From Gymnodinialimonas sp. 202GB13-11 (lineage in GTDB: Bacteria; Pseudomonadota; Alphaproteobacteria; Rhodobacterales; Rhodobacteraceae), in NCBI RefSeq assembly GCF_040932485.1, contig NZ_JBFRBH010000001.1, positions 3,336,212-3,400,211 on the forward strand: a stretch of DNA of 64,000 nucleotides, in the 5' to 3' direction. The first letter of the stretch is position 1. The number at the start of each line of letters is the position of its first letter. The translations under genes and the position numbers were made by a program. The notes under the pieces are model-generated. The model ran no database searches, was not told where the DNA came from, and saw nothing but the letters and a program-made list of their open reading frames with translations. This document shows, one piece after another, positions 29,804 through 38,059 of this stretch.

Positions 29804-30876
29804 GCAGAGGCCTCCTTTACAGCCCATGGGGGCAATCTGTTTTTTCCGGGGAAGGCGGGCAAGGAGCGCATGATGGCCCCGCGCATCGCCTCCCACTGCG
29901 CGCCCAGAACGACTAGGCCGATGCCAAGCAGAAGGATCACGAAGAACGCGCCCTCGCCCTCGACCACCGAAATCGACAGCGCTACGACATAGCCGACACC
30001 GGAGACGAGGAAGGACCGGCGGTCGATGATGATTGCGAAAAGCGCCATGGCCGCAACGAACAGCACCAGCGCGACCTTCGATCCGGCATCCGCATTCTGG
30101 AACAGCGTTAGCGCAACCGTGTTCACGATGGCGGGTGCCGCGATGACGTGCAGCCAAAAGCCCGACGCCGCGCGGCGGGTGACACGGTGCGGGTCGGACA
30201 TGTCGAAGATCATCGCGATGGTCAGGCCGATCAGGCCGAGCACGATGGTGATGATTGCAAACGGACCATCTGCGCTGAGAAGGAAGAGATCTTCGAATGT
30301 GTCCGGTATCGTGCCGCCTGTTGTCACGATCCCGAAGGTGGTCATCACCACCGACAGCGCGATCAGCGCCACGGTGAACGGAACGCGGAAAATGGCATAG
30401 TGCAAGCACAGGAAGGCACCGGCGATACCGGCGCCAAGCGCAACGCTGGCCTGAATCTGAAAGTCGAGCATTGCCGCGACCGACAGGCCGAATTGCAACG
30501 CCGATGCGCCGAACATGATCGCGAGCGCGATCGACGGGGCCACCATCCGACGCTTCAGCGTGAAGTAACGCGACATGCCAGCCAGCGCGATCATTGCGAT
30601 TATCGAAAGCGCGAGCCCCAGAACCCAGCCGCGAGTCGCGCCGAAAAGGCCCAAACCAGTAACGCCGATCCAGCCCGCAAACAGGATCGACAGGCCAACG
30701 ACGATAAAGATTTCGTTGAAGCCTTTGAACAGCTCGAACGGTTCATCCAGCCCGGTGCGTCGGGCGCGCACGCCTTCGCGTTCCTCAGACAGGTTGATGA
30801 GCGACGCGGCCTGCGCCTCCGTCATCATGCCAGCGCCGACAGCCGCCCGCAGATCATCGCGGGTGATCTGGCTCAT
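29800..30876 (-). CDS. Polytopic membrane protein between hslV and hslU (DUF2157-like)
   Basis: A 358-residue protein with a hydrophilic N-terminus (about 1-50, [23 protein letters not shown], reminiscent of DUF2157 starts), then about ten hydrophobic segments. The C-terminal end is basic and short ([17 protein letters not shown]). It overlaps hslV and hslU by 4 bp each (ATGA), so all three must be translated from one mRNA. No function is known to me. The tight insertion between two subunits of one protease suggests a heat-shock-expressed membrane protein; this is an inference from position only. Confidence 0.75.
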   Translation of the reverse strand: MSQITRDDLRAAVGAGMMTEAQAASLINLSEEREGVRARRTGLDEPFELFKGFNEIFIVVGLSILFAGWIGVTGLGLFGATRGWVLGLALSIIAMIALAGMSRYFTLKRRMVAPSIALAIMFGASALQFGLSVAAMLDFQIQASVALGAGIAGAFLCLHYAIFRVPFTVALIALSVVMTTFGIVTTGGTIPDTFEDLFLLSADGPFAIITIVLGLIGLTIAMIFDMSDPHRVTRRAASGFWLHVIAAPAIVNTVALTLFQNADAGSKVALVLFVAAMALFAIIIDRRSFLVSGVGYVVALSISVVEGEGAFFVILLLGIGLVVLGAQWEAMRGAIMRSLPAFPGKNRLPPWAVKEASA

Positions 30877-31430
30877 GCCTCGATCACCTCAACGGTGAGG
30901 TTTCCGTTGGTGTAAACACAGATGTCGGCGGCGATCTGCATCGCTTCGCGGGCGATGGTTTCGGCATCCTTGTCGGTGTCGAGCATCCCGCGTGCGGCAG
31001 CGAGTGCGAAGTTTCCGCCCGAACCGATGGCGGCAATCCCATGTTCAGGTTCCAGCACGTCACCCGCGCCAGTGATGATGTAAAGCTCGGACCCATCGGT
31101 CACGATCAGCATCGCTTCCAGCTTCTGGAGGTATTTGTCGGTCCGCCAATCCTTGGCGAGTTCGACCGAGGCGCGCTGCAATTGCCCGGGCGTCGCCTCC
31201 AGCTTTGTCTCCAGCCGTTCCAGAAGCGTGAACGCATCGGCCGTCGACCCTGCAAAGCCGCAAACCACGTCATATCCGCCCGGCTTCAGCCGCCGCACCT
31301 TACGCGCTGAACCCTTGATCACCGTTTGCCCAAGGCTCACCTGCCCGTCGCCCGCGACAACCACTTTGCCGCCCTTGCGCACGCCGATAATCGTGGTGCC
31401 GTGCCAACCGGGGAAGTCTTCTTTCGCCAT
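30873..31430 (-). CDS. hslV: HslUV protease peptidase subunit HslV
   Basis: Threonine peptidase ring of the ATP-dependent HslUV protease. The start at ATG 31430 ([17 protein letters not shown]) has GGAGG five bases upstream; an ATG four codons earlier lies before that site and is rejected. The mature protein should begin at the threonine of [12 protein letters not shown] after removal of an 11-residue propeptide. [20 protein letters not shown] is conserved. 185 residues. An RpoH-type promoter overlaps the end of crtC just upstream. Confidence 0.97.
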   Translation of the reverse strand: MAKEDFPGWHGTTIIGVRKGGKVVVAGDGQVSLGQTVIKGSARKVRRLKPGGYDVVCGFAGSTADAFTLLERLETKLEATPGQLQRASVELAKDWRTDKYLQKLEAMLIVTDGSELYIITGAGDVLEPEHGIAAIGSGGNFALAAARGMLDTDKDAETIAREAMQIAADICVYTNGNLTVEVIEA

Positions 31431-31455
31431 AAGGGCCTCCATTCGTGTCAGGTCT

Positions 31456-31484
31456 ATATGGACAGCCCGACACGCGGCGACAAG
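31456..31484 (-). promoter_or_regulatory. Possible RpoH-type promoter of the hslV operon
   Basis: Read on the minus strand: CTTG (31484-31481), 18 bases, then TCCATAT (31462-31456). This is 5 of the fixed positions of CTTG-N17/18-CYTATNT with a good spacer, 25 bp before the hslV start. Weaker than the dnaK match. Confidence 0.4.
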
Positions 31485-32453
31485 CTACGGCATACGCCAC
31501 CTTTTCCGACGCGGCACACGAACGGCCAGCATTGGCATCAGCCAAGGCCCACGGAAGCGGTCGAGATCAAGCGCCTCGTAGACGCCCACCGTCTCTTCCC
31601 CGTTGATCTTCGTCTTGATGGCGGAGCGGTTGTAGAACGGCGCGTCGAGCATTGCTTTGACCTGATGCGGCCGGAAATCGGCATCCGCCCGCGTTTCGCG
31701 GCGAACCATCCAAAATGGGCGGTTTAGTCTCTGTTTCGGGGGCATCTGGATGGCGTGTGGCGTGCCGTCCATCGAGAAGCCGACGCCAGTGGCGAGCGTT
31801 GTCCCGTCGCGCCGTTCCAGATCGTAGAAGCAGGCCGAGCCGTCGTTCAACGGGAAGCGGCCCCAGGTCCAATAGCTGAAATCCGCTTCTAACGCGCGGG
31901 TCCCGAAATTCGCGTCGAAATAGCCGTGGCCTGACCATGTCCACCCGGGGCGATTCAGATCTACTTCGATCCGCGCGGTCGGCGCGAAGGGTCGCCAGAC
32001 ATGCGCGCCGTCTTCGCTCAGCAGCATTTCCTGATCCGTCAGCGCAGAGGGCTGGATTGTCACGTTCCCCGTCACCTTCTGAGCGTGGGGCGTGGACATC
32101 TCATCTATCTGCACTTCCAGCCGATCGCCCTTCCAGACCATTGCAGAAGGCCCGATCTGCAAACGATCGCGCGACAGGCCCAACGCCTCTTCGCCGCGAT
32201 CGGTCATCGTCCACCGCCCGCCACGCCCGTAGGTCACCACGTTCAGACAACAATTGTTGGCGGGGTTCTTGCGGCCAGACCAACGATACCAAGGTGAGAA
32301 GACGGAGCCTATGAAGCCGATGATCGAGATGGCGCGGTTGCCGCAATCGCTGATCCCGTCGACATACCACCAGGCGTAGCCGTCGGGCGGGACCTCGATG
32401 TCGAAGCAAGGTCGCTCCGTATCGCCTCGGCCGCGTGCTTGCCGGAGAGGCAG
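31485..32453 (-). CDS. crtC: Acyclic carotenoid 1,2-hydratase (hydroxyneurosporene synthase); start unresolved
   Basis: Adds water across the C-1,2 double bond of neurosporene-type carotenoids in the spheroidene pathway. Recognisable CrtC sequence begins at about 32408 (FDIEVPPDGYAWWYVDGISD) and continues through IIGFIGSVFSPWYRWSGRK, MTDRG, GYFDANFGTRALEADFSYWTWGRF to the end. No ATG, GTG or TTG occurs in frame between 32699 and the GTG pair near 32245. The ATG at 32699 would add about 80 residues of nonsense read out of frame through crtD. The end given here uses a CTG at 32453; an ACG at 32420 is another option, and family lengths of about 281 would fit a start near 32330. The 3' end of crtD overlaps it by at least 100 bp. 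Confidence 0.82.
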   Translation of the reverse strand: MPLRQARGRGDTERPCFDIEVPPDGYAWWYVDGISDCGNRAISIIGFIGSVFSPWYRWSGRKNPANNCCLNVVTYGRGGRWTMTDRGEEALGLSRDRLQIGPSAMVWKGDRLEVQIDEMSTPHAQKVTGNVTIQPSALTDQEMLLSEDGAHVWRPFAPTARIEVDLNRPGWTWSGHGYFDANFGTRALEADFSYWTWGRFPLNDGSACFYDLERRDGTTLATGVGFSMDGTPHAIQMPPKQRLNRPFWMVRRETRADADFRPHQVKAMLDAPFYNRSAIKTKINGEETVGVYEALDLDRFRGPWLMPMLAVRVPRRKRWRMP

Positions 32454-33853
32454 GCCATCGGAATTCCCGCCCCCGGATGCGCCCCGCCGCCTGCCAGATA
32501 GAGGCCCTTGATCGCCGTCCGCGCCGTGGGCCGCTGGAACGTCGCTGACATCCCATGCGGGCTCCTCCCGTAGAGGGAACCGTCCGACGCGGGAAAGGCC
32601 CGGTCGAAGTCCATCGGTGTGGTCAGAGCGGTCGTCTCGGGCGGAGGAGAAAACGTCAGACCCATCGTCTGCAATGCCTCGAACGTGCGTGTTCGACATG
32701 TTTCTTTCTCCTCTTCCGTCGTCTTATGGCCCGGCGGCCCGTTCATGATGATCTCGAACCGTTGCGGCCCGGGTTGGCCGTGGTCTTGGGCGCAAACGTA
32801 CAGCGTCGCGTCACGGGGCATGCGGCCCTTCGCGAGATCACCGAATTCGATTTTCGGGTCTTCGCAGAAGAAGACGTTGTGATGGGCCAGCTCGACGCCG
32901 CTCGGTTCAGCCGCAAATCCCCAAACGAAGGCCGAAAAGCTGCGCGGCTCGGTCCCGGCTTTGGGCACGGCGCCGGTCATGTCTTGGCCGAGATAACCGT
33001 CTCGCAGCGCCTTTGGGTCGCCGTTGAATACGACGATGTCGGCGGAGAGGGTGCTGCCATCGGCCAATTGAACGCCGCGAGCGGTGCTGCTTTCCGCCGT
33101 GATCCGTTCAACAGCGGTCCCGAACTGGAACGCCACACCCTTCGCCTCCGCCACGCTTTGCATTGCCTGTGCTAAAGCGTGCATCCCGCCTTCGACAGCC
33201 CAAACGCCCTGCGCTTCGGATTGCCAGATCAGGCCGAGCACGGCGGGGCTCTGGTAGGGGGAGCCGCCCACATAGGTCGCGTATCGCCCGAAGAGTTGCT
33301 GCAGGCGGGAGTCGCTGAACCTCATCGCCAGCTTCCGCGAGAGGCTAAGCCCCGGAGCCATCGCCGGGATCAGACGCGGGTTTTTAATGACATGGGCCGC
33401 AAGTGGTCCGAAGGCGGGGGCCTCAGATTGCATGACCGGGCCATCGAATGCCTCGTAAAGCCGTTTCGCCTCAGCGGAAAAAGCGCGAAATTCCCGCACG
33501 GCCTCCGCCCCCGCGAATTCGCCAACAGCCTCTGCACTGCTTTCAGGATCGTCGAACAAGTCCAGCGACGACCCGTCCCGCCACCAATGCCGCGCCAATA
33601 GCCTATCGCGGTGGAGCGTGACGTGATCTGACAGCTTTTCGCCCACATCCGCGAACAACGCCTCGAACACGGGCCGCATTGTCAGAACGGTCGGCCCGAT
33701 ATCCACTGGTCCGGCCACCGAAGGGGCCGTGCGCATCTTGCCGCCCGGGCCGTCGGCCATCTCGACAACACGTACGCCCAGCCCCTGCGCCGCCAATCGC
33801 ATTGCAGCAGAAAGCCCGCCGATTCCGGCGCCTATGACAACGGCCTGGGTCAG
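32309..33853 (-). CDS. crtD: Methoxyneurosporene dehydrogenase CrtD; apparent CTG start
   Basis: FAD-dependent C-3,4 desaturase of hydroxy- or methoxyneurosporene. The first in-frame ATG (33802) would cut off the FAD-binding motif. Upstream codons give TQAVVIGAGIGGLSAAMRLA, which is essential, and the only NTG codon before the in-frame stop is CTG at 33853. It stands 8 bases after AGAGGA. An ATG lies directly after that site in another frame and makes a 3-codon ORF. From CTG the protein is 514 residues, normal for CrtI/CrtD-type desaturases; the C-terminal FAD motif GLYLAGGGAHPGAGIPMACLSG is intact. A 1-nt deletion near codon 3 is the alternative. Divergent from crtE over two PpsR-type operators. 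Confidence 0.9.
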   Translation of the reverse strand: MTQAVVIGAGIGGLSAAMRLAAQGLGVRVVEMADGPGGKMRTAPSVAGPVDIGPTVLTMRPVFEALFADVGEKLSDHVTLHRDRLLARHWWRDGSSLDLFDDPESSAEAVGEFAGAEAVREFRAFSAEAKRLYEAFDGPVMQSEAPAFGPLAAHVIKNPRLIPAMAPGLSLSRKLAMRFSDSRLQQLFGRYATYVGGSPYQSPAVLGLIWQSEAQGVWAVEGGMHALAQAMQSVAEAKGVAFQFGTAVERITAESSTARGVQLADGSTLSADIVVFNGDPKALRDGYLGQDMTGAVPKAGTEPRSFSAFVWGFAAEPSGVELAHHNVFFCEDPKIEFGDLAKGRMPRDATLYVCAQDHGQPGPQRFEIIMNGPPGHKTTEEEKETCRTRTFEALQTMGLTFSPPPETTALTTPMDFDRAFPASDGSLYGRSPHGMSATFQRPTARTAIKGLYLAGGGAHPGAGIPMACLSGKHAAEAIRSDLASTSRSRPTATPGGMSTGSAIAATAPSRSSAS

Positions 33854-33861
33854 TTGGTCAT
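33850..33861 (-). other. Three-codon mini-ORF (Met-Thr-Asn-stop) before crtD
   Basis: ATG at 33861-33859, directly after the AGAGG ribosome site, reads three codons and stops at TGA 33852-33850. That stop overlaps the CTG from which CrtD must start. Either a re-initiation leader or the scar of a single-base deletion in the original ATG-started crtD. Confidence 0.5.
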
Positions 33862-33870
33862 TCCTCTAAC

Positions 33871-33888
33871 TGTAAGCTTATGTTGACA
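33871..33888. promoter_or_regulatory. PpsR/CrtJ operator, crtD-proximal
   Basis: TGT at 33871-33873, 12 bases, ACA at 33886-33888. It is an exact TGT-N12-ACA match in the 114-bp gap between divergent crtD and crtE, only 4 bp upstream of the crtD ribosome site. Confidence 0.82.
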
Positions 33889-33901
33889 CGTCGCCAAGAT
33901 A

Positions 33902-33919
33902 TGTCCAGTCTGATTTACA
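33902..33919. promoter_or_regulatory. PpsR/CrtJ operator, crtE-proximal
   Basis: TGT at 33902-33904, 12 bases, ACA at 33917-33919. Exact match, 13 bp from the first site, consistent with cooperative repressor binding at both divergent promoters. Confidence 0.82.
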
Positions 33920-33967
33920 ACTGGGGTGTTAGAGCACGCCCCGAATCCCTTGGCGGAGGGCGCTGTA

Positions 33968-34840
33968 ATGCCTTTGAAATCCCGGATCGAAAGCGCCATT
34001 GCGGCGGCCATTGCTGAAGGGCAGGGCGCATCGGCTCCGCCCAAGCTGGCCTCAGCTTTGGACTATGCAGTGAATCCTGGCGGTGCACGCATTCGCCCGA
34101 CAATCTGCCTGTCTGTGGCGCTCGCTTGCGGTGATGATCTTCCCGCAATGTCCGATGCCGCAGCGACAGCGATCGAGTTGATCCATTGCGCAAGCCTTGT
34201 CCATGACGACATGCCATGTTTCGACGATGCTGACATCCGGCGCGGTAAGCCCACGGTCCACAAAGCCTACGGCGAACCGCTTGCGCTGCTGACCGGCGAT
34301 TCGCTGATCATCGCTTCCTTTGAAACCCTCACGCGTGTCGCCGAAGCCGACCCTATGCGCGCCATCACGCTGCTGCGCGTGCTTGGCGAATCCACCGGAA
34401 TGCCCGGCGGGATTTGCGCAGGGCAGGGGTGGGAGAGTGAGGAGAAGATCGACCTTTCCGCCTATCACCGCGCCAAAACAGGCGCGCTTTTCACCGCTGC
34501 CACACGCATGGGGGCCGCCGCCGCTGGCGAAGATCCGGAGCCCTGGACGGAACTCGGCGCCCGCATTGGTGAGGCGTTTCAAGTGGCCGACGATCTGCGC
34601 GACGCGCTTTATGATGAGGCGACGCTGGGCAAGCCCGCGCACCAAGACGAAATCCATGACCGCCCGAATGCCGTCACCGAATATGGCGTGCGCGGTGCGA
34701 TCACGCATCTGGAAGATATTCTGTCTGGCGCAATCTCCTCCATCCCGTCTTGTCCCGGCGAGGCGATGTTGGCCGATATGGTCCGCAAGACTGCCGAACG
34801 CCTGACGCCCGTCATGCCACCCGTGACGGCCGCCGAGTAA
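33968..34840 (+). CDS. crtE: Geranylgeranyl diphosphate synthase
   Basis: Makes C20 geranylgeranyl diphosphate for carotenoids and for the bacteriochlorophyll phytyl tail. The start ATG at 33968 (MPLKSRIESAIAAAI) follows GGAGGG by about 8 bases; the earlier ATG at 33926 has no support. The first aspartate-rich motif is DDMPCFDD (80-87) with RRGKPT, and the second is DDLRD (208-212). 290 residues, normal. Its stop touches the crtF start, so the two are coupled. Confidence 0.96.
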   Translation: MPLKSRIESAIAAAIAEGQGASAPPKLASALDYAVNPGGARIRPTICLSVALACGDDLPAMSDAAATAIELIHCASLVHDDMPCFDDADIRRGKPTVHKAYGEPLALLTGDSLIIASFETLTRVAEADPMRAITLLRVLGESTGMPGGICAGQGWESEEKIDLSAYHRAKTGALFTAATRMGAAAAGEDPEPWTELGARIGEAFQVADDLRDALYDEATLGKPAHQDEIHDRPNAVTEYGVRGAITHLEDILSGAISSIPSCPGEAMLADMVRKTAERLTPVMPPVTAAE

Positions 34841-35977
34841 ATGACGCTTGCCGATCCGGATACCCCGCGTCCGTCGCTGAAAGACCGCTTCTATGCGTGG
34901 CGCACCGCGCTGATTGGCTCCCGCAGTTTCCAGAAACGCGCCGCCCGTTTGCCGATTGCGAAGACCGTCGCGCGGAAGGATGGCGAGGCGCTGTTCGATC
35001 TGGTCGCTGGCTTTGTGCATTCGCAGGTGTTGATGGCGTTTGTGCAATTCGACATGCCGCATCATCTGGCTGGCCAACCGCGCACGCTGAGCGATCTCGC
35101 CCAACGCACGGGCCTGCCGGAACTCCGCTTGCAACGCCTCGCCCAAGCCGCCAGCGCCCTTGGCCTGATGTCCCGCCAATCCGATGGGCGCTACGCGCTG
35201 GGTCGTCTGGGTGCAGCACTTCCCGTCATCCCGGGCTTGCAGCAGATGATCCGTCACCACGACGTGCTTTACCGTGACCTCTCTGATCCGGTGACGTTCT
35301 TTCGCGATGGCACCGACACCGAGCTTGCGCAATTCTGGCCCTACGTCTTCGGCGCGACCGGTGAGGCGGATCCTGAAGTCGCTGCCACCTATTCCGAGCT
35401 GATGGCCGACAGTCAAACCCTCGTCGCGGAAGAGGCGCTCGCCCATCTCGACCTGTCGAAAACGAACACACTACTAGATGTTGGCGGCGGCACCGGCGTG
35501 TTCCTGACCGCCGCTGCCCATGCCAATCCGCATTTGAAACTTCAGCTTTTCGACCTCCCCGAAGTTGTCGACCCCGCCACCGCTCGCTTCCAGCGGGAAG
35601 GCCTGGCAGACCGCGCAACCATCACCGGCGGTTCATTCCGCGGTGACCCTCTGCCCAAAGGTGCCGACACGATCAGCCTTGTGCGTGTTCTCTACGACCA
35701 TGCCGATGAAACGGTCGAAGCCCTACTGCAGAAGGTGCACGATACGCTTCCGGAAAACGGCCGCATCATCATTGCCGAGCCTATGTCCGGCGGCAGTCAG
35801 CCAACCCGCGCGGGTGACGCGTATTTCGGGATCTATTGCATGGCGATGCAAACGGGGCGGGCGCGAAGCGCGGACGAGATTGCGGCTCACCTTCAAGCCG
35901 CCGGGTTTGCAGAGGTTCGGAAAGTTAAAACAAGCCGCCCCTTTGTGACGGGGCTTGTTCACGCACGGAAACTGTAA
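34841..35977 (+). CDS. crtF: Demethylspheroidene/hydroxyneurosporene O-methyltransferase
   Basis: SAM-dependent methyltransferase that makes the 1-methoxy group of spheroidene-type carotenoids after CrtC hydration. The 378 residues have an N-terminal dimerisation/winged-helix part (about 50-130, LGLMSRQSDGRYALG) and a C-terminal Rossmann fold with LLDVGGGTGVFL (about 210-221). ATG immediately follows the crtE stop. The 3' end holds a hairpin that may end the transcript. Confidence 0.95.
   Translation: MTLADPDTPRPSLKDRFYAWRTALIGSRSFQKRAARLPIAKTVARKDGEALFDLVAGFVHSQVLMAFVQFDMPHHLAGQPRTLSDLAQRTGLPELRLQRLAQAASALGLMSRQSDGRYALGRLGAALPVIPGLQQMIRHHDVLYRDLSDPVTFFRDGTDTELAQFWPYVFGATGEADPEVAATYSELMADSQTLVAEEALAHLDLSKTNTLLDVGGGTGVFLTAAAHANPHLKLQLFDLPEVVDPATARFQREGLADRATITGGSFRGDPLPKGADTISLVRVLYDHADETVEALLQKVHDTLPENGRIIIAEPMSGGSQPTRAGDAYFGIYCMAMQTGRARSADEIAAHLQAAGFAEVRKVKTSRPFVTGLVHARKL
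35929..35959 (+). terminator. Hairpin inside the crtF 3' end
   Basis: Stem AACAAGCC (35929-35936) with GGCTTGTT (35952-35959), and further G/C pairs possible inside. It is A-rich before and T-containing after, but there is no real T-run. It may reduce readthrough from crtEF into the bchC operon. Confidence 0.35.
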
Positions 35978-36003
35978 ACCGCGCAGAACACTTGCGAGAG
36001 AAA

Positions 36004-36021
36004 TGTCTATTCACATTGACA
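36004..36021. promoter_or_regulatory. PpsR/CrtJ operator 1 before bchC
   Basis: Exact TGT-N12-ACA (TGT 36004-36006, ACA 36019-36021), in the crtF-bchC gap, 102 bp upstream of the bchC start. Confidence 0.85.
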
Positions 36022-36029
36022 TACCATAG

Positions 36030-36047
36030 TGTCAGGTTAGACTGACA
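36030..36047. promoter_or_regulatory. PpsR/CrtJ operator 2 before bchC
   Basis: Exact TGT-N12-ACA with a nearly perfect dyad (TGTCAG...CTGACA). It is 8 bp from operator 1, the same arrangement as the two CrtJ palindromes reported for the Rhodobacter bchC promoter. Confidence 0.88.
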
Positions 36048-36122
36048 CTTAACGAATTGCGCCCGAAGATTCTGTCTTCACGCCGCGGCGCACCAAACGA
36101 CCACCAAGGGGAGAAGCGGCGC

Positions 36123-37064
36123 TTGCATAGCACTGCCGTCATATTGGAAGGCCCAAAGGCTTTGAGCCTTGGCACCGTTGATCTGACCGCGCCAGCTGAC
36201 GGCGATCTGGTCGTCGACGTGCGCCATTCCGGTATCTCCACAGGCACGGAAAAACTGTTCTGGTCCGGCCAGATGCCGCCCTTTCCCGGCATGGGCTATC
36301 CGCTTGTGCCCGGGTACGAGGCGGCGGGCGAAGTCGTTGAAGCATCGCCTGGCACTGCCTTCAAACCGGGCGATCGCGTGTTTGTTCCGGGTGCAAATTG
36401 CTACGGCGAAGTGAAGGGCCTGTTCGGCGGCGCATCGAACCGTCTGGTCACTGCGGCCGACCGCGTTGTGAAGATCGATTCGACGCTCAAGGCCGAAGGG
36501 GCACTGTTGGCGCTCGCCGCCACGGCGCGTCACGCGATGGCCGGTCTTGATAAGGCGCTGCCAGAGTTGATCGTCGGCCATGGTGTTTTCGGTCGCCTGC
36601 TGGCGCGGTTAACCATCGCCGCCGGTGGCAAGCCTCCGACCGTTTGGGAAATTGACACAGATCGTCAGACCGGTGCGACTGGCTACAACGTCCTCCATCC
36701 CGATGAGGATGAGCGCCGCGACTATACCTGCATCTATGATGCTTCCGGTCAGTCCGACCTGCTCAACACCCTGATTGCCCACCTCACCAAAGGCGGCGAA
36801 ATTGTTCTGGCTGGTTTCTATCCTGAGCCCCTGTCCTTCGCCTTCCCGCCCGCCTTCATGCGTGAAGCGCGGATGCGGATCGCGGCGGAATGGACGCGTG
36901 AAGATCTTGTCGCGACCCGCGATCTGATCGACCACGGCGCGCTCAGCCTCGATGGCCTGATCACACATACAAGCGACGCAGGCGATGCGGCGAATGCTTA
37001 CCAGACGGCGTTCGAAGACCCCGCTTGCCTCAAGATGATCCTGAATTGGGAGGCATCCTCGTGA
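36123..37064 (+). CDS. bchC: 3-hydroxyethyl bacteriochlorophyllide a dehydrogenase
   Basis: Oxidises the C-3 hydroxyethyl group to acetyl in bacteriochlorophyll a synthesis. Homology starts at [19 protein letters not shown], so the TTG at 36123 ([10 protein letters not shown]) is chosen; AGGGGAG lies about 9 bases before it. The ATG at 36057 lies 10 bp from a repressor operator and adds unrelated residues. 313 residues of the zinc-type alcohol dehydrogenase superfamily, with [15 protein letters not shown] and GDRVFVPG. First gene of bchCXYZ-pufQBALMC, repressed through the PpsR pair upstream. Confidence 0.95.
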   Translation: MHSTAVILEGPKALSLGTVDLTAPADGDLVVDVRHSGISTGTEKLFWSGQMPPFPGMGYPLVPGYEAAGEVVEASPGTAFKPGDRVFVPGANCYGEVKGLFGGASNRLVTAADRVVKIDSTLKAEGALLALAATARHAMAGLDKALPELIVGHGVFGRLLARLTIAAGGKPPTVWEIDTDRQTGATGYNVLHPDEDERRDYTCIYDASGQSDLLNTLIAHLTKGGEIVLAGFYPEPLSFAFPPAFMREARMRIAAEWTREDLVATRDLIDHGALSLDGLITHTSDAGDAANAYQTAFEDPACLKMILNWEASS

Positions 37065-38059
37065 AGGATATTCCGAACCTCAAAGACTACGACCAGAACC
37101 TACGGGACGAGGCGGCTGAGCCGACGCTCGAAGTGCCCCAGGGCGAACCGACCTCCAAAACCCAGATCATCGCGATCTACGGCAAAGGCGGCATCGGCAA
37201 ATCATTCACGCTCGCCAACCTCAGCCACATGATGGCCGAACAGGGCAAGCGCGTGCTTCTGATTGGGTGTGATCCAAAATCGGATACCACGTCGCTGCTC
37301 TTCGGGGGCAAAGCCTGCCCCACGATCATCGAGACATCGACGCAAAAGAAACTTGCCGGCGAAGAAGTCGCCATTGGCGATGTCTGCTTCAAGCGCGGCG
37401 GCGTCTTTGCGATGGAGCTTGGCGGCCCAGAAGTTGGCCGTGGCTGCGGTGGGCGTGGCATCATTCACGGCTTCGAGCTTCTCGAAAAGCTCGGCTTCCA
37501 CGATTGGGATTTTGACTACGTCCTGCTCGATTTCCTCGGCGACGTGGTCTGCGGTGGTTTCGGCCTGCCAATTGCCCGCGATATGGCGCAGAAGGTGATC
37601 CTTGTCGGATCAAACGACCTGCAATCGCTCTATGTGGCCAACAACGTCTGCTCCGCCGTGGAATACTTCCGCAAGCTCGGTGGCAATGTCGGCGTCGCTG
37701 GCCTTGTTATCAACAAGGATGACGGCTCGGGTGAGGCACAAGCCTTTGCCAAAGCGGTCGACATCCCCGTTCTCGCATCGATCCCGCAAGACGATGACCT
37801 GCGCAAGAAATCTGCGAATTACCAGATCGTCGGTACCGCTGAATCGCAGTGGGGTGCGCTCTTCGCTGCCCTTGGTGAGAACGTGGCCGAAGCCCCGCCA
37901 ATGCGCCCGGTTGCTCTTAATCAGGATCAGTTGCTCGAGCTTTTCGACGGGTCCGAGACGGGCGCAGGCATCAAGCTGGAACCGGCAACCGACATGGACA
38001 TGCGCGGCAAGAACGCAGCGCCGAAAGAGTCCCTCGAAGTGGTCTACGACGACACATGA
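37061..38059 (+). CDS. bchX: Chlorophyllide a reductase iron protein, subunit X
   Basis: NifH-like [4Fe-4S] ATPase that passes electrons to BchYZ for reduction of chlorin ring B. The GTG at 37061 ([18 protein letters not shown]) overlaps the bchC stop as GTGA and has GGGAGG 7 bases upstream; the ATG at 37025 lies inside bchC. 332 residues. P-loop GKGGIGKS (41-48); cluster-ligand cysteines C129 (GRGCGGRG) and C164 (DVVCGGFG). Overlaps bchY by 4 bp. Confidence 0.97.
   Translation: MKDIPNLKDYDQNLRDEAAEPTLEVPQGEPTSKTQIIAIYGKGGIGKSFTLANLSHMMAEQGKRVLLIGCDPKSDTTSLLFGGKACPTIIETSTQKKLAGEEVAIGDVCFKRGGVFAMELGGPEVGRGCGGRGIIHGFELLEKLGFHDWDFDYVLLDFLGDVVCGGFGLPIARDMAQKVILVGSNDLQSLYVANNVCSAVEYFRKLGGNVGVAGLVINKDDGSGEAQAFAKAVDIPVLASIPQDDDLRKKSANYQIVGTAESQWGALFAALGENVAEAPPMRPVALNQDQLLELFDGSETGAGIKLEPATDMDMRGKNAAPKESLEVVYDDT

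Noticed and set aside
31446-31466. PpsR-like TGT...ACA before hslV
   Set aside because: The spacing is 13, not 12, and the gene is a heat-shock protease; treated as chance.
32454-32699. ATG 32699 as the start of crtC (404 residues)
   Set aside because: The added part is crtD read in another frame, without CrtC homology, and would make the genes overlap by about 390 bp.
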